A stretch of DNA of 64,000 bases, taken from positions 124,001 through 188,000 of the forward strand of contig NZ_AUXS01000097.1 of the NCBI RefSeq assembly GCF_001625565.1. Direction: 5' to 3'. This document shows positions 23,763 to 32,774 of this stretch, piece by piece. The notes below the pieces were generated by a model. It worked only from the letters and a program-made list of their open reading frames with translations, was not told the DNA's origin and did no database searches. This DNA comes from Pseudoalteromonas luteoviolacea NCIMB 1944. GTDB lineage: Bacteria > Pseudomonadota > Gammaproteobacteria > Enterobacterales > Alteromonadaceae. Positions within the stretch are counted from its first letter, which is position 1. The number at the start of each line of letters is the position of its first letter. The translations under genes and the position numbers were made by a program.

Positions 23763-25238
23763 ATGCACTTTCTCAACCCCATGTTGCAAAATCACCCGAT
23801 GGAAAGCTCATTTATTCAGACATGGCTTAATCGACTTGCGGATAAATACACACCGTCTCTAATTCAATCTTATGATAACGTCTGTGCCCACGTTGAATCT
23901 GGTCCCTATATTGATATTTACGACGCTCGCCATGGCAGCGTCATATATCGAGAGTTTTCAGAGGTTTTAAACACGGTTGAGGCAATCTCTATCTATAATG
24001 GTCAATTACTGGGTTTTGGCTCATTTGCTGATGTTTATGGCAGTGCTAAATCTCATTCGGCGATGGTGAGACTGCATCGGTTGCCGCCCGGGGAAGCCAT
24101 TGCGCCGAGTTGCGTTAACGTGCACTGTTATCTTGTGGAGTCTGCATTGTGTCGACATTATGCAGATCTTGGTTTATTTGGCTTGTGTGGCAGTGCAAAG
24201 CGGGTACTCCAAGATTATAACTTAGATTATGTACACAACGCGCTTGATTACTTAAATTGCAGTTTAGACAAACATGACTGCTTATTCTGCTTTGGTTTAG
24301 ATCCATATTTGCTTAATTGGGGCAAGCCTTTGGGGGAGCTGAATGTAGCGGCGCTTGATGCGCTTGATTTGGGTCGTCCAGTTTGTATTGTTAGCAATAA
24401 CTTTTCAGTGGCTTTTGTCAATTCTGCGCTAATCAACCAAATCAGGCAAAGTGCGATTGGTCACTCACCTTCGTTCAAGAGCTTTATTGATTCAATAAAC
24501 AAGCATGGCTACGTCAACGCTGAGGGAATGTCTATGTTGCCGTGGGCATTCAGTGAAAAAGAGTTATTATGGCATTTGACCGCTTTGCCAGAAACATTCG
24601 GTGCCATAGTTGAACTTGGGCGTAAACAAGGTGTGAGTCACTTTGAAGTGGCACTACAAAGCCACTTTGTTGATCTCTTGTTCAAAAACCTGGTATCGAA
24701 TGAGCCCTCTCAGCGGGCTTTTTCAGCTTACTATACATATCAAAGTTACATAGATGAATTGGCTCGCTTGGATCACTGTGAGGTGATGAAGACTCCCCAG
24801 TTAACGCGTTTGAATAAGACCACTTCCGTCGCTCTGACGGTGGGTCGCTTAGCCACGTGTGGGTATAAATGGGTACATGACTATCACTATGACGAGCTAT
24901 TTGTGCCCTGTAGCAGTATTTTACGCAACGGCAGTAATTTGTGCTTACACAGTGACTTTCCTCGAGAGCCTGTTAGCCCTCTCCGGCTAGCAGAGATAGC
25001 AACAGAGCGTGACATTGAGGCTATGCCCCACAACTACTCTTGTGATGAGCGGACACTTGACCCTGGACAATGTATTACTCCAACAGAAGCGCTTAGGGCC
25101 GTTACCCACGGTGCCGCATGGCATGCAAAAATAGCTAGTTTTAATACTGAAGGCGGCGCTGCACATTATATGAAACTTGACGGTGATCCGCTTTGTGATA
25201 AAAAAAAATGGCGTGATATCAAGGTCACATTGCTCTAG
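23763..25238 (+). CDS. divergent amidohydrolase_3 (YtcJ-like) protein
   Basis: A 491-aa protein from the ATG at 23763, chosen because AGGAG lies 10 nt upstream (an ATG at 23721 has no ribosome binding site). The arrangement follows YtcJ-type amidohydrolases: a central LGRPVCIVSNNFSVAFVNSALI block and the C-terminal HSDFPREPVSPLRLAEIATER followed by ITPTEALRAVTHGAAWHA. The N-terminal metal motif, normally DxHxH, reads NVHCY around His121, so one His and the Asp are missing; catalysis may be altered or lost. There is no signal peptide. Family is moderate confidence; substrate unknown. Confidence 0.65.
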   Translation: MHFLNPMLQNHPMESSFIQTWLNRLADKYTPSLIQSYDNVCAHVESGPYIDIYDARHGSVIYREFSEVLNTVEAISIYNGQLLGFGSFADVYGSAKSHSAMVRLHRLPPGEAIAPSCVNVHCYLVESALCRHYADLGLFGLCGSAKRVLQDYNLDYVHNALDYLNCSLDKHDCLFCFGLDPYLLNWGKPLGELNVAALDALDLGRPVCIVSNNFSVAFVNSALINQIRQSAIGHSPSFKSFIDSINKHGYVNAEGMSMLPWAFSEKELLWHLTALPETFGAIVELGRKQGVSHFEVALQSHFVDLLFKNLVSNEPSQRAFSAYYTYQSYIDELARLDHCEVMKTPQLTRLNKTTSVALTVGRLATCGYKWVHDYHYDELFVPCSSILRNGSNLCLHSDFPREPVSPLRLAEIATERDIEAMPHNYSCDERTLDPGQCITPTEALRAVTHGAAWHAKIASFNTEGGAAHYMKLDGDPLCDKKKWRDIKVTLL

Positions 25239-25393
25239 ATTGTAGCGAATGTATTCAAAAACACATTTAGATACGATTTGTATCCAATTCGTGACGGATC
25301 TTCAATCAAAAAAGTGCTTAAATTTAAGCTGTAATGGAGTGTAATAATTTCATATGTCACAATGAAGTTAAGTTTCAGTGCTAGGGCGCAATT

Positions 25394-25708
25394 ATGATTG
25401 TAACTATATTTAAATCATTATTTTTTAAAGCTTTGAAGAATGAAGCTAGTAGAAAAATAGCTAAATCCGTGGTGGATGGGTGTGTCGATAAAGGAGTCGA
25501 CTATTTAAAAAATCGCGGACAAGCGAATACCTCTGAGAGCACTTCATTTGATACCTATGGTTTAATTACAGGGTTAAATAATCTGACTAAAAGAAATTTA
25601 CCTGATGGTGACTACCCATTGCGGCTAGAAAAGCAGACTTTGCTTGTCACCATGCGAAACCAAGGTATTGTTCATATTCAATATATAGATAACTCAATGA
25701 CGCAGTAA
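25394..25708 (+). CDS. hypothetical protein, 104 aa
   Basis: I do not recognise this protein. AGGG precedes the ATG at about 8 nt. The N-terminus is amphipathic and basic (FKSLFFKALKNEASRKIAKSVVD), the middle is Ser/Thr/Asn rich, and the C-terminus looks like beta strands (GDYPLRLEKQTLLVTMRNQGIVHIQYI). There is no clear signal peptide or full membrane span. It stands alone between the amidohydrolase and the collagenase. Confidence 0.5.
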   Translation: MIVTIFKSLFFKALKNEASRKIAKSVVDGCVDKGVDYLKNRGQANTSESTSFDTYGLITGLNNLTKRNLPDGDYPLRLEKQTLLVTMRNQGIVHIQYIDNSMTQ

Positions 25709-25970
25709 TTTGTCCAACTTAACATCGCATACCTATTGGGCTGATATGTGTTTATAAACTCCTCGTTTAACCTGTTTTAGCTGAGTAACATCGATGCTAA
25801 AACACGTGTCTTTTGAAGAATAATTCAGTTTTCTAAATACCAAAATAAAGAATTTAATACGCTGTTTATGAAATAATAATATATAAAATATATTGTATGC
25901 AATATTGCGTTTATGTTAAAAAAGTGTTCCCGGTTAGCGGGTTTGGATACACACATAAAAAGGTAATATT

Positions 25971-28760
25971 ATGAAACTAAAAGCAATTGCTTTATCAATG
26001 CCGCTGTTGGCATGTAGTTTACAAATACATGCTCATGACGCTGCACAGCGTACGTTTAAACCATTGACAACATCACAGCCAATTCAATTAAGCCATGGTG
26101 ACGAGCATAAGTCACAGCATCGTGATGACTCACCAACGGCGCAAACTGAATATAGGCATAGCACACAAACTATTTTAACAACACCTATGATGGTATCTGC
26201 GAGCAATGTCGCTGTACTTCAATGCGATATTAATCAACTCGCGCAGGCTGGTGCTGGTGATATTGCAGCAGCAGTAGTGCAACAAGGTGCAAGTTGCGTC
26301 AATGAATTATTTAGTGCCTCCAGTACGATTCAAACATCTGTATTTACCACAGCTAAAATGAGCGCAGCTGCACAATATGCAAAGTCATTGGCTGCTAACT
26401 ACGATGGCAACGGCAGTGCGGAACTTGAAGCGTTATTTCTCTTTATTCGAGCAGGGTACTATGTTGAGTTTTACAATGATTCAGTCAGTTTTGGCGCTGA
26501 GTTAAAGGCGGTTGTGCGCAGTGCCATAGACGGTTTTGTTAATAATCAGCACTTTTATAACAATTCTGATGCCCACGGTGAGGTGCTCAAAGAAGTCATC
26601 ACCACAATGGACTCGTCAGAAATGCAAGACATTTACCTACCTGTTGTAAAATCTTGGTTAAAAAAATGGGACCAGAGTTATGCGGACAAGTGGCATATGC
26701 GTAGTGCGGTAAATGGAGTATTTACCATTCTTTATCGAGGCCAATGGAACAATGAATTTGTGACATTGGTGCAATCGGATACCGATCTAGTCGCAACGTT
26801 AGAAGCATTTACTAAGCAAAGTTGGATGATTGGTTCAGACGCAGAATACTTGATAGTAAACTCAGCCAGCGAGCTGGCGAGACTAAAAACTTACAAGAAT
26901 GCGCCTATACAACCGCTTATCGATACTGCTCTAAAAGGGCTTTTTAGCCGTTACCAAAGTTTTGGCTACGGTGATGGTATATGGTTGGCAGCTGCCGATG
27001 TCGCCACTTACTATGCGGATTGTGAAACGTTTGGCATATGTAATTTTGAACAAGCACTGACGGAAAAGGCGCTGTCTCAAACTCATCAATGTAGCCCCAC
27101 GATAAGGATTAGATCACAAAATATGACACCGGGGCAACATCTTTCGGCTTGCCAAACAATGGCGTTAGAAGAGACCCGCTTTCATAACATGTTAGCTACC
27201 AATCAAATCCCTGTAGCCGATGACAATAACACCATGCTGCAAGTTAATATTTTTGATAGCAGTGGTGATTATGGCAAATACGCCAAAGCGATATTTAAAA
27301 TAGACACCAATAATGGCGGTATGTATCTCGAAGGTGATCCGAGTAAAGTCGGCAACCAAGCAAACTTTGTAGCCTATGAAGCGAGCTATGCAAAAGCGGA
27401 TCACTTTGTATGGAATCTAGAGCACGAGTATGTTCACTATCTTGATGGCCGATTTGATTTATATGGAGATTTCAATGCGCCAACAGAAGCCATCGTGTGG
27501 TGGAGTGAAGGGGTGGCTGAATATGTTGCTAACTTAAATGACAATCAAGCGGCCATTGATACCATTAAAGATGGCAGCACTTATCGATTGAATGAAATTT
27601 TTGCGACCACGTATGCTGGGTTCGATCAGGATAGGATCTATCGCTGGGGTTATCTGGCTGTCCGCTTTATGTTCGAACGGCACTTTGAAGAGCTCAAAGT
27701 CATGCTCTCTCAAACTCGGCAGGGAAATTGGTCAGGTTACAAAGCCACCGTTGATGAGTGGGCACAGCGTTATGATCAAGAGTTTACGCAGTGGACGCAG
27801 GAGCTCGCTGGGGGTAGTGACAACAAAGCGCCGATTGTATCAATCAATGGTCCTTATTCTGGAAGCGTCGGCAGTGACGTAGTATTTAGTAGCCAAGGTA
27901 GTTCCGATCCGGAAGGTCAAGCTCTGTCTTACTTGTGGCAGTTTGGTGATGGTAATCAAAGTACGGATGCAAACCCACGACATAGCTATCGTAGTGCAGG
28001 AACTTTCAATGTTTCACTAACAGTGAGTGATCCGCAAGGTGCGCAAACCAGTGCATCGACTACCGTTTCAGTATCTCAAAGCGGTGATGAAGTCGTTGTA
28101 TTACAAAAGGCACAGGCAGTTTCGGTAGCTGGACAGCAAGATGCGTTAAAATACTTCAAGATTAACCTACCTGCTGGTGCGACGGATCTGTCAGTGGCAA
28201 TGTCTGGAGGAACTGGTGATGCAGATCTTTATGTTAGACATGGGCAACTCCCCACACTGAATGACTATGACTGTCGTCCATATGTCGGCGGCAATGCTGA
28301 GCGCTGCGACATTGCACTGCCAGTAAGTGGTGACTACTTCGTTATGTTGCGTGGTTACAATGCATTTGACAACGTCACATTAGTTGCCGATTTCACAGGG
28401 CCTAGTGCAACTCTACCAGATGTATGTAAAACTCAAGGCGGTTTATCTGGTGGAAGAGTGACAGCGGGCACACCAATTTGTATGGCAAGCCAAGAGTCAC
28501 TGTGGTTTAGCTTGGAGAATGTTCAAGGACAAGGCTCAATTAGTATTGAAACTGCGCATGGCAGTGGAGACCTTAGTTTAGAATATAGCAATCAAGGTTG
28601 GCCAAATGAGTCAAATGTGGAAGCTCGTTCGACAAATGAGGGCAATGGGGAGTGCATCAACTTATCTGGGCAAAGTCAGTACTGGGGGTATCTCAAAGTA
28701 TCCGGTACCCATCAGGGCGCAACGCTACTTGTTAAGTATAATGAGGGGAATTGCAGCTAA
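25971..28760 (+). CDS. M9 family collagenase with PKD and PPC domains
   Basis: A 929-aa secreted metalloprotease. The signal peptide is MKLKAIALSMPLLACSLQIHA. The catalytic zinc motif is HEYVH (485-489), with Glu513 (WWSEG) as the likely third ligand, as in Vibrio/Clostridium collagenases. The N-terminal activator region spans about residues 70-290. A PKD domain (about 618-702, with SYLWQFGDG) and a PPC domain (about 715-805, with SGGTGDADLYVR) follow, then an extra beta domain. Such tails aid type II secretion or substrate binding and are usually cleaved. AAAAAGGT precedes the ATG. It should degrade collagen or gelatin outside the cell. Confidence 0.92.
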   Translation: MKLKAIALSMPLLACSLQIHAHDAAQRTFKPLTTSQPIQLSHGDEHKSQHRDDSPTAQTEYRHSTQTILTTPMMVSASNVAVLQCDINQLAQAGAGDIAAAVVQQGASCVNELFSASSTIQTSVFTTAKMSAAAQYAKSLAANYDGNGSAELEALFLFIRAGYYVEFYNDSVSFGAELKAVVRSAIDGFVNNQHFYNNSDAHGEVLKEVITTMDSSEMQDIYLPVVKSWLKKWDQSYADKWHMRSAVNGVFTILYRGQWNNEFVTLVQSDTDLVATLEAFTKQSWMIGSDAEYLIVNSASELARLKTYKNAPIQPLIDTALKGLFSRYQSFGYGDGIWLAAADVATYYADCETFGICNFEQALTEKALSQTHQCSPTIRIRSQNMTPGQHLSACQTMALEETRFHNMLATNQIPVADDNNTMLQVNIFDSSGDYGKYAKAIFKIDTNNGGMYLEGDPSKVGNQANFVAYEASYAKADHFVWNLEHEYVHYLDGRFDLYGDFNAPTEAIVWWSEGVAEYVANLNDNQAAIDTIKDGSTYRLNEIFATTYAGFDQDRIYRWGYLAVRFMFERHFEELKVMLSQTRQGNWSGYKATVDEWAQRYDQEFTQWTQELAGGSDNKAPIVSINGPYSGSVGSDVVFSSQGSSDPEGQALSYLWQFGDGNQSTDANPRHSYRSAGTFNVSLTVSDPQGAQTSASTTVSVSQSGDEVVVLQKAQAVSVAGQQDALKYFKINLPAGATDLSVAMSGGTGDADLYVRHGQLPTLNDYDCRPYVGGNAERCDIALPVSGDYFVMLRGYNAFDNVTLVADFTGPSATLPDVCKTQGGLSGGRVTAGTPICMASQESLWFSLENVQGQGSISIETAHGSGDLSLEYSNQGWPNESNVEARSTNEGNGECINLSGQSQYWGYLKVSGTHQGATLLVKYNEGNCS

Positions 28761-28779
28761 CTTTATTGTTTAAAACTTG

Positions 28780-28828
28780 ATGACTGAACGGCGACAAGAT
28801 AAATTTAATCTTAGAACCGTTTAGTCAT
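28780..28828 (+). terminator. long-loop hairpin between collagenase and binding-protein genes
   Basis: ATGACTGAACGG (28780-28791) pairs with CCGTTTAGTCAT (28817-28828), a 12-bp stem with one G-T pair and a 25-nt loop. No T-tract follows, so termination is uncertain. Confidence 0.3.
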
Positions 28829-28839
28829 TATTAGAGTTT

Positions 28840-29595
28840 ATGTTGCTAAAGATACTTTTGCTGTGTGGGGTTGTCTTGACGTCATTAAAAGTGATGGGGG
28901 CGCAACCTGAACGACTCAATCTGTATACATATCATGATAAGCCGCCTTATATAGAGAGCTTAACTGCTAAAAAAGGCCTGTATTTTGATATCGTCAATTT
29001 GCTGAATGAGTTTCAGCCAAATATAAAATATGAGCTGGTGCTTTTAACAAAAGAGCAGATCCGCCAAGCTCTGGATAGAGACCGCTTGGAAGGAGCTGTA
29101 TTAGGTGTAAACCCGGCATGGTTTGGCGATATTGAGCTGCAAAAGTTTATTTGGAGCGATCCGCTTTTTTACGATACAGATGAATTTGTCTCGAGTATCA
29201 AAACCCCGTTTGAGTACCATGATCAAACGTCCTTACATGGCAAAAAATATGGCGGTGTTGAAGGGTACTTTTATCCAAAATTAGCTGAAGCAGAACGACG
29301 CGAAAAGCTCACACGTGTTAATGCAAAAAGTGAAAAGCAGCTGCTAGAGCTTATTTTACAGCAACAACTGGACTTTGCGGTTGTAAGCCGACCGACATTT
29401 TTTTACTTTGCTAAGAAAAACGGCTGGTGGACGAGTCTGTCACTGTCACATCAAGCTCATCAAAAGTACTACAGAGCACTACTTGTGCCAAAATCGCAAA
29501 AGCAAAAATTTACCCAGCTACTCAATACAACGGGCTCGATAGGGTTCAAAAAATACATGAAAGAGTTGGTGAGTTCTTACCATATTGCGGATTGA
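28840..29595 (+). CDS. periplasmic solute-binding protein, family 3-like
   Basis: A 251-aa protein with a signal peptide (MLLKILLLCGVVLTSLKVMGA). The body begins LNLYTYHDKPPYIE and contains GLYFDIVNLLNE and DRDRLEGAVLGVNPAWFG, the layout of SBP_bac_3 proteins. Many short Alteromonadales members stand alone without ABC permeases, as here, and may sense or scavenge amino acids or similar compounds. Ligand unknown. No strong ribosome binding site is seen at the ATG. Confidence 0.75.
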   Translation: MLLKILLLCGVVLTSLKVMGAQPERLNLYTYHDKPPYIESLTAKKGLYFDIVNLLNEFQPNIKYELVLLTKEQIRQALDRDRLEGAVLGVNPAWFGDIELQKFIWSDPLFYDTDEFVSSIKTPFEYHDQTSLHGKKYGGVEGYFYPKLAEAERREKLTRVNAKSEKQLLELILQQQLDFAVVSRPTFFYFAKKNGWWTSLSLSHQAHQKYYRALLVPKSQKQKFTQLLNTTGSIGFKKYMKELVSSYHIAD

Positions 29596-29598
29596 TGT

Positions 29599-29617
29599 AG
29601 CGGGCTTGATACCCGCT
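29599..29617. terminator. small convergent hairpin
   Basis: AGCGGG and CCCGCT form a 6-bp stem with a 7-nt loop, 3 nt after the binding-protein stop and 10 nt before the converging gloA-like stop. TTTGATTT follows on the plus side. Confidence 0.45.
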
Positions 29618-29626
29618 TTGATTTAG

Positions 29627-30067
29627 TTACCAAGAACCCGTGTTTGGCATTGAAAGCCAAGGCTCTTGAGGGGGAAGTGGCTCATCTTTTTGTAACAGTT
29701 CAATAGAGATCCCATCAGGTGATTGGATAAATGCCATATGGCCGCATCGAGGCGGGCGGTTAATGGTCACCCCTGCTTGTTGAATTTGTTCACAAAGGGC
29801 ATAAATGTCATCGACTGCAAATGCTAGATGGCCGAAGTTTCTACCGCCAGTGTAATCTTCGGTATCCCAGTTGTATGTTAGCTCAATGGTAGGTGAGAAA
29901 GTTTCTTTTGCTTGTTCAAGTTGACCTGGTGCTGCTAAAAAAACCAGAGTGAATCTACCTTTTTCGCTTTCTTTGCGTTTGATTTCTACGAGCCCCAATA
30001 GGTCGCAGTAAAACTTAAGTGATGCGTCTAAATCTTTTACGCGCACCATGGTATGTAAAAAGTTCAT
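29627..30067 (-). CDS. gloA: lactoylglutathione lyase (glyoxalase I)-like VOC protein
   Basis: A 146-aa cytosolic enzyme. It aligns along its length with E. coli GloA: FLHTM gives His5, IELTYNW gives the first Glu ligand, FGHLAFAVDD the second His, and SPDGISIELLQ the final Glu. All four metal ligands are thus present. The reaction is isomerisation of the methylglyoxal-glutathione hemithioacetal to S-lactoylglutathione. Relative to E. coli it has an insert after the first strand and a slightly different C-terminus, so a related substrate is possible. Confidence 0.82.
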   Translation of the reverse strand: MNFLHTMVRVKDLDASLKFYCDLLGLVEIKRKESEKGRFTLVFLAAPGQLEQAKETFSPTIELTYNWDTEDYTGGRNFGHLAFAVDDIYALCEQIQQAGVTINRPPRCGHMAFIQSPDGISIELLQKDEPLPPQEPWLSMPNTGSW

Positions 30068-30141
30068 AAATTGCCCCTTGTGATTATGCCCAACATAATA
30101 TGGGCAATCTTCAACTTCACAAGAGGCAAATTGTGCTTTGA

Positions 30142-32091
30142 TTAATATTCAGCGCTGAGTGTTACGCCACTATATGCCTCATACGCTCTAACACCTAAGT
30201 GCCATGTGCCCGCACCAGGGTTGGTAATGGTACACGTTTCAGTATTACCATTTTCGTAAGGGCGGCACTCATAACTTGATGTAGTAGGTTGACTGTTTAA
30301 GCGAATATACAGATCGGCATCCCCCGTACCACCACTAATTTTAACTGTGAGCTTACTGGCCCCTGCGGGTACTTCAAAAGTTTTGAAGTTCCAATTAGAT
30401 TTGTTCGCTGAAAGACCTGTCCATTGCTGCTTGTTACCCGGGTTAGTTACTGTGCTATAGGAGCCAACCAAAGAAACACCACTGTACGTGGCATATCCAT
30501 TAAGCATGACATAATAAGTACCAGTTTGAACTGTTGAGATAGTACAAGACTCATTATTACCATCTTTATATGGACGACAGTCATAACTGGATGTTGTTGG
30601 CTCTGCGCCAAACTTAACATACATGTCGACATCACCAGTTCCACCGCTGGATGTGAAAGACAATTGATTAGCATTGGCTGGCACGTCCATGGTGTAAATG
30701 ACTTTGCTGCCTTTTGCTCCGCTCAAACCTGTGGCAGGTACGTCATTTTCAAGCACATTGGGAAGCGGTTTATCTGGTGTATCAATGATAGATAATCCTG
30801 TTGCACTTTGCACCAGAGGTAATACGTCACCTAGCCCACTTGCATACCACCAGTTTACGTTACTTGGCAGTGCAAGAGGATCCGCAGCACGTTGTTCGCG
30901 AGTCAAAGTATTCGTGGAAGAAGCAAACTGAGCAGTTCTCACTTCCATTTTTGACGGGGTAACGGACAAAACTTTGAATTGCTGTATGCTTGCAAGGTCA
31001 ATGGTCCATGATTTTGGGTCATTGGCTGAGCGTGCTGGTGCTCCCCAACTACCTTCTCCAACATAAACTGTACCGCCGGTTGTGGTTTTGACAAAGTTGC
31101 TGCCCGAAGGTTTTAACGCTTCGGTAATTTTGTTGATATGGGTATCTGATTCAACCACTAAGTTCATTGCATTGTCGAAAAAGCTGTTTGCCCACCAAGT
31201 ATGTAAAATGGTGTTGTCCGACTTGCCTGAATAGTGCGGGTACATAGGTTTGTGGTATTGCGCGACGCGCCATTTAGCATTGCCACCTTGGCTTTGTAAG
31301 TCTTGTTTTAGCCAATTGTTCATGGCTGTCGCATAGCTTGACCAGCCGCTGTTTTTATATTGGCTATTTAACGTATAAACACGTAAGAGATTGGTCACAT
31401 TAAATGCGCCATAGGTGTCCTTATTGGTACATTGACCATCGCTATCATAATCGACACCAAATACTTGACATAACGTTTTGTAGTTATCGTCTTCATGATT
31501 ACCATGGGTGGCAATAAATGGGTAAACTCGTTTATAACTTTGTCCGCCGATTTGGTCACTAGAGAAAGTCAGTTGCCAATCTTTGAGGTACTCTTTCATC
31601 TCTGAAGCTGAGTTGGCATTGGTGTAGTCACCACCGTGCATAATGAACAGGGGACGAATTTTCGCGACCATTTGATTTCCGGCACGACGTGTTGTCCAAC
31701 CGGTGCGAGTATCACCGCCAGCTATGGCAACAAAGCCAGTTGATGTTGTATTTGGCGCAGTTTTAAACCACAAGTGCTGGCCACATCCTGTGCTATCACA
31801 GACACGATAATAGATGGCTGAGTCAGCAGGCAGCCCAGTTAGTTTGACAAATTGGCTACTTAAACTGCCGTCAAAGGTATGGCTAGCGGTTACCGATTTG
31901 GTTGTCCAGCTGGACTCGTTTGTACTTGTGCCATATTTGACGACATGGTTTGACCCGCCGGCAGGCGTAAATCCAATAGTAGCTTGGCTACTCGGGTTTC
32001 CATCCCAAATAATACGATGATAATCACTACCAGCATAGCTGGTACCTGCCATGAGTATCGTTGACGTGAGGCCTAAATAAAGCGCTCTCAT
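30142..32091 (-). CDS. secreted purple-acid-phosphatase-like metallophosphoesterase with two PPC domains
   Basis: A 649-aa protein with signal peptide MRALYLGLTSTILMAGTSYA. An N-terminal fibronectin-like domain (about 25-110) is typical of purple acid phosphatases. The calcineurin-type catalytic core has GGDTR, HGGDYTN, THGNHEDD, QYHKPMYPH and SDTHIN motifs, which supply the dinuclear metal ligands. Two PPC domains (about 465-545 and 560-649), both with SGGTGDVD/ADLY.., form the tail. It starts 5 nt after the DUF1566 gene, so it is the last gene of a three-gene operon. It probably hydrolyses phosphate esters outside the cell. Confidence 0.85.
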   Translation of the reverse strand: MRALYLGLTSTILMAGTSYAGSDYHRIIWDGNPSSQATIGFTPAGGSNHVVKYGTSTNESSWTTKSVTASHTFDGSLSSQFVKLTGLPADSAIYYRVCDSTGCGQHLWFKTAPNTTSTGFVAIAGGDTRTGWTTRRAGNQMVAKIRPLFIMHGGDYTNANSASEMKEYLKDWQLTFSSDQIGGQSYKRVYPFIATHGNHEDDNYKTLCQVFGVDYDSDGQCTNKDTYGAFNVTNLLRVYTLNSQYKNSGWSSYATAMNNWLKQDLQSQGGNAKWRVAQYHKPMYPHYSGKSDNTILHTWWANSFFDNAMNLVVESDTHINKITEALKPSGSNFVKTTTGGTVYVGEGSWGAPARSANDPKSWTIDLASIQQFKVLSVTPSKMEVRTAQFASSTNTLTREQRAADPLALPSNVNWWYASGLGDVLPLVQSATGLSIIDTPDKPLPNVLENDVPATGLSGAKGSKVIYTMDVPANANQLSFTSSGGTGDVDMYVKFGAEPTTSSYDCRPYKDGNNESCTISTVQTGTYYVMLNGYATYSGVSLVGSYSTVTNPGNKQQWTGLSANKSNWNFKTFEVPAGASKLTVKISGGTGDADLYIRLNSQPTTSSYECRPYENGNTETCTITNPGAGTWHLGVRAYEAYSGVTLSAEY

Positions 32092-32096
32092 AGTGC

Positions 32097-32774
32097 TTAT
32101 TCCTGTTTATGTTGTGTAATAGTTGTGCGACGACTTATCTGCGGTGAAGTATTTGCTGCTGGTAGATCTGCGACCAGCATCACAAATGCGGCGTTTCGAT
32201 ATGGGAGTGTATAGCGCTTACCAAAATGAAAGTTAATTGCGGTAGCGCCAACCCCTTTCTGTCGATATTGCTTTGGCAAAGGCTGATTATGTTCGGATGT
32301 CCAATAGTCTCCCTGTTTGATGTGAATAAAAAAGTCATTGGCGATATGAGGTTGAGCCGGCGATGTTGGGTTTTGAATTAAGCTGCTAAGCTCGGTGGCC
32401 GTGGGCAATCGCCAATTACTTTGATCACAGAGTGTTTGTTCATTGGTGCGACGGATCAGATCGCTGGTATCGCAGCGATCGGGTTCATAGTAACAGTCAC
32501 CGAAGTTGCGCTTCCCTTGCACGCCATCAAACCAAGAGTAAGTCCAATAACCATCATGGATGCTTTCGTTGTCAGTTTTTACTTCCCACAATAATTGATT
32601 TTGTTTATCTAATACGCAGGCCCAAGGGCCCTGCCAAGGCGAGAGGTGTACACCGTCATAGGTCACTTTGGTAAAGCGTTTATGTTGGCTCAATTTGGGT
32701 TGAGCTTGCGGCAATAAGCAAATACCGATGAATAGGGTAACGATTATGGCGGATAGTATGAGTCTTCGGATCAC
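32097..32774 (-). CDS. DUF1566 (Lcl C-terminal domain) protein
   Basis: A 225-aa protein with an N-terminal membrane anchor or signal peptide (LILSAIIVTLFIGICLLP). The core CVLDKQNQLLWEV, then NWRLPTATELSSLI and DYWTSE, is the DUF1566/Lcl C-terminal signature found in cell-surface proteins. The start is GTG at 32774, overlapping the upstream stop by 4 nt (GTGA), so translation is coupled. The role is unknown; it sits between a haem protein and a phosphoesterase. Confidence 0.8.
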   Translation of the reverse strand: MIRRLILSAIIVTLFIGICLLPQAQPKLSQHKRFTKVTYDGVHLSPWQGPWACVLDKQNQLLWEVKTDNESIHDGYWTYSWFDGVQGKRNFGDCYYEPDRCDTSDLIRRTNEQTLCDQSNWRLPTATELSSLIQNPTSPAQPHIANDFFIHIKQGDYWTSEHNQPLPKQYRQKGVGATAINFHFGKRYTLPYRNAAFVMLVADLPAANTSPQISRRTTITQHKQE

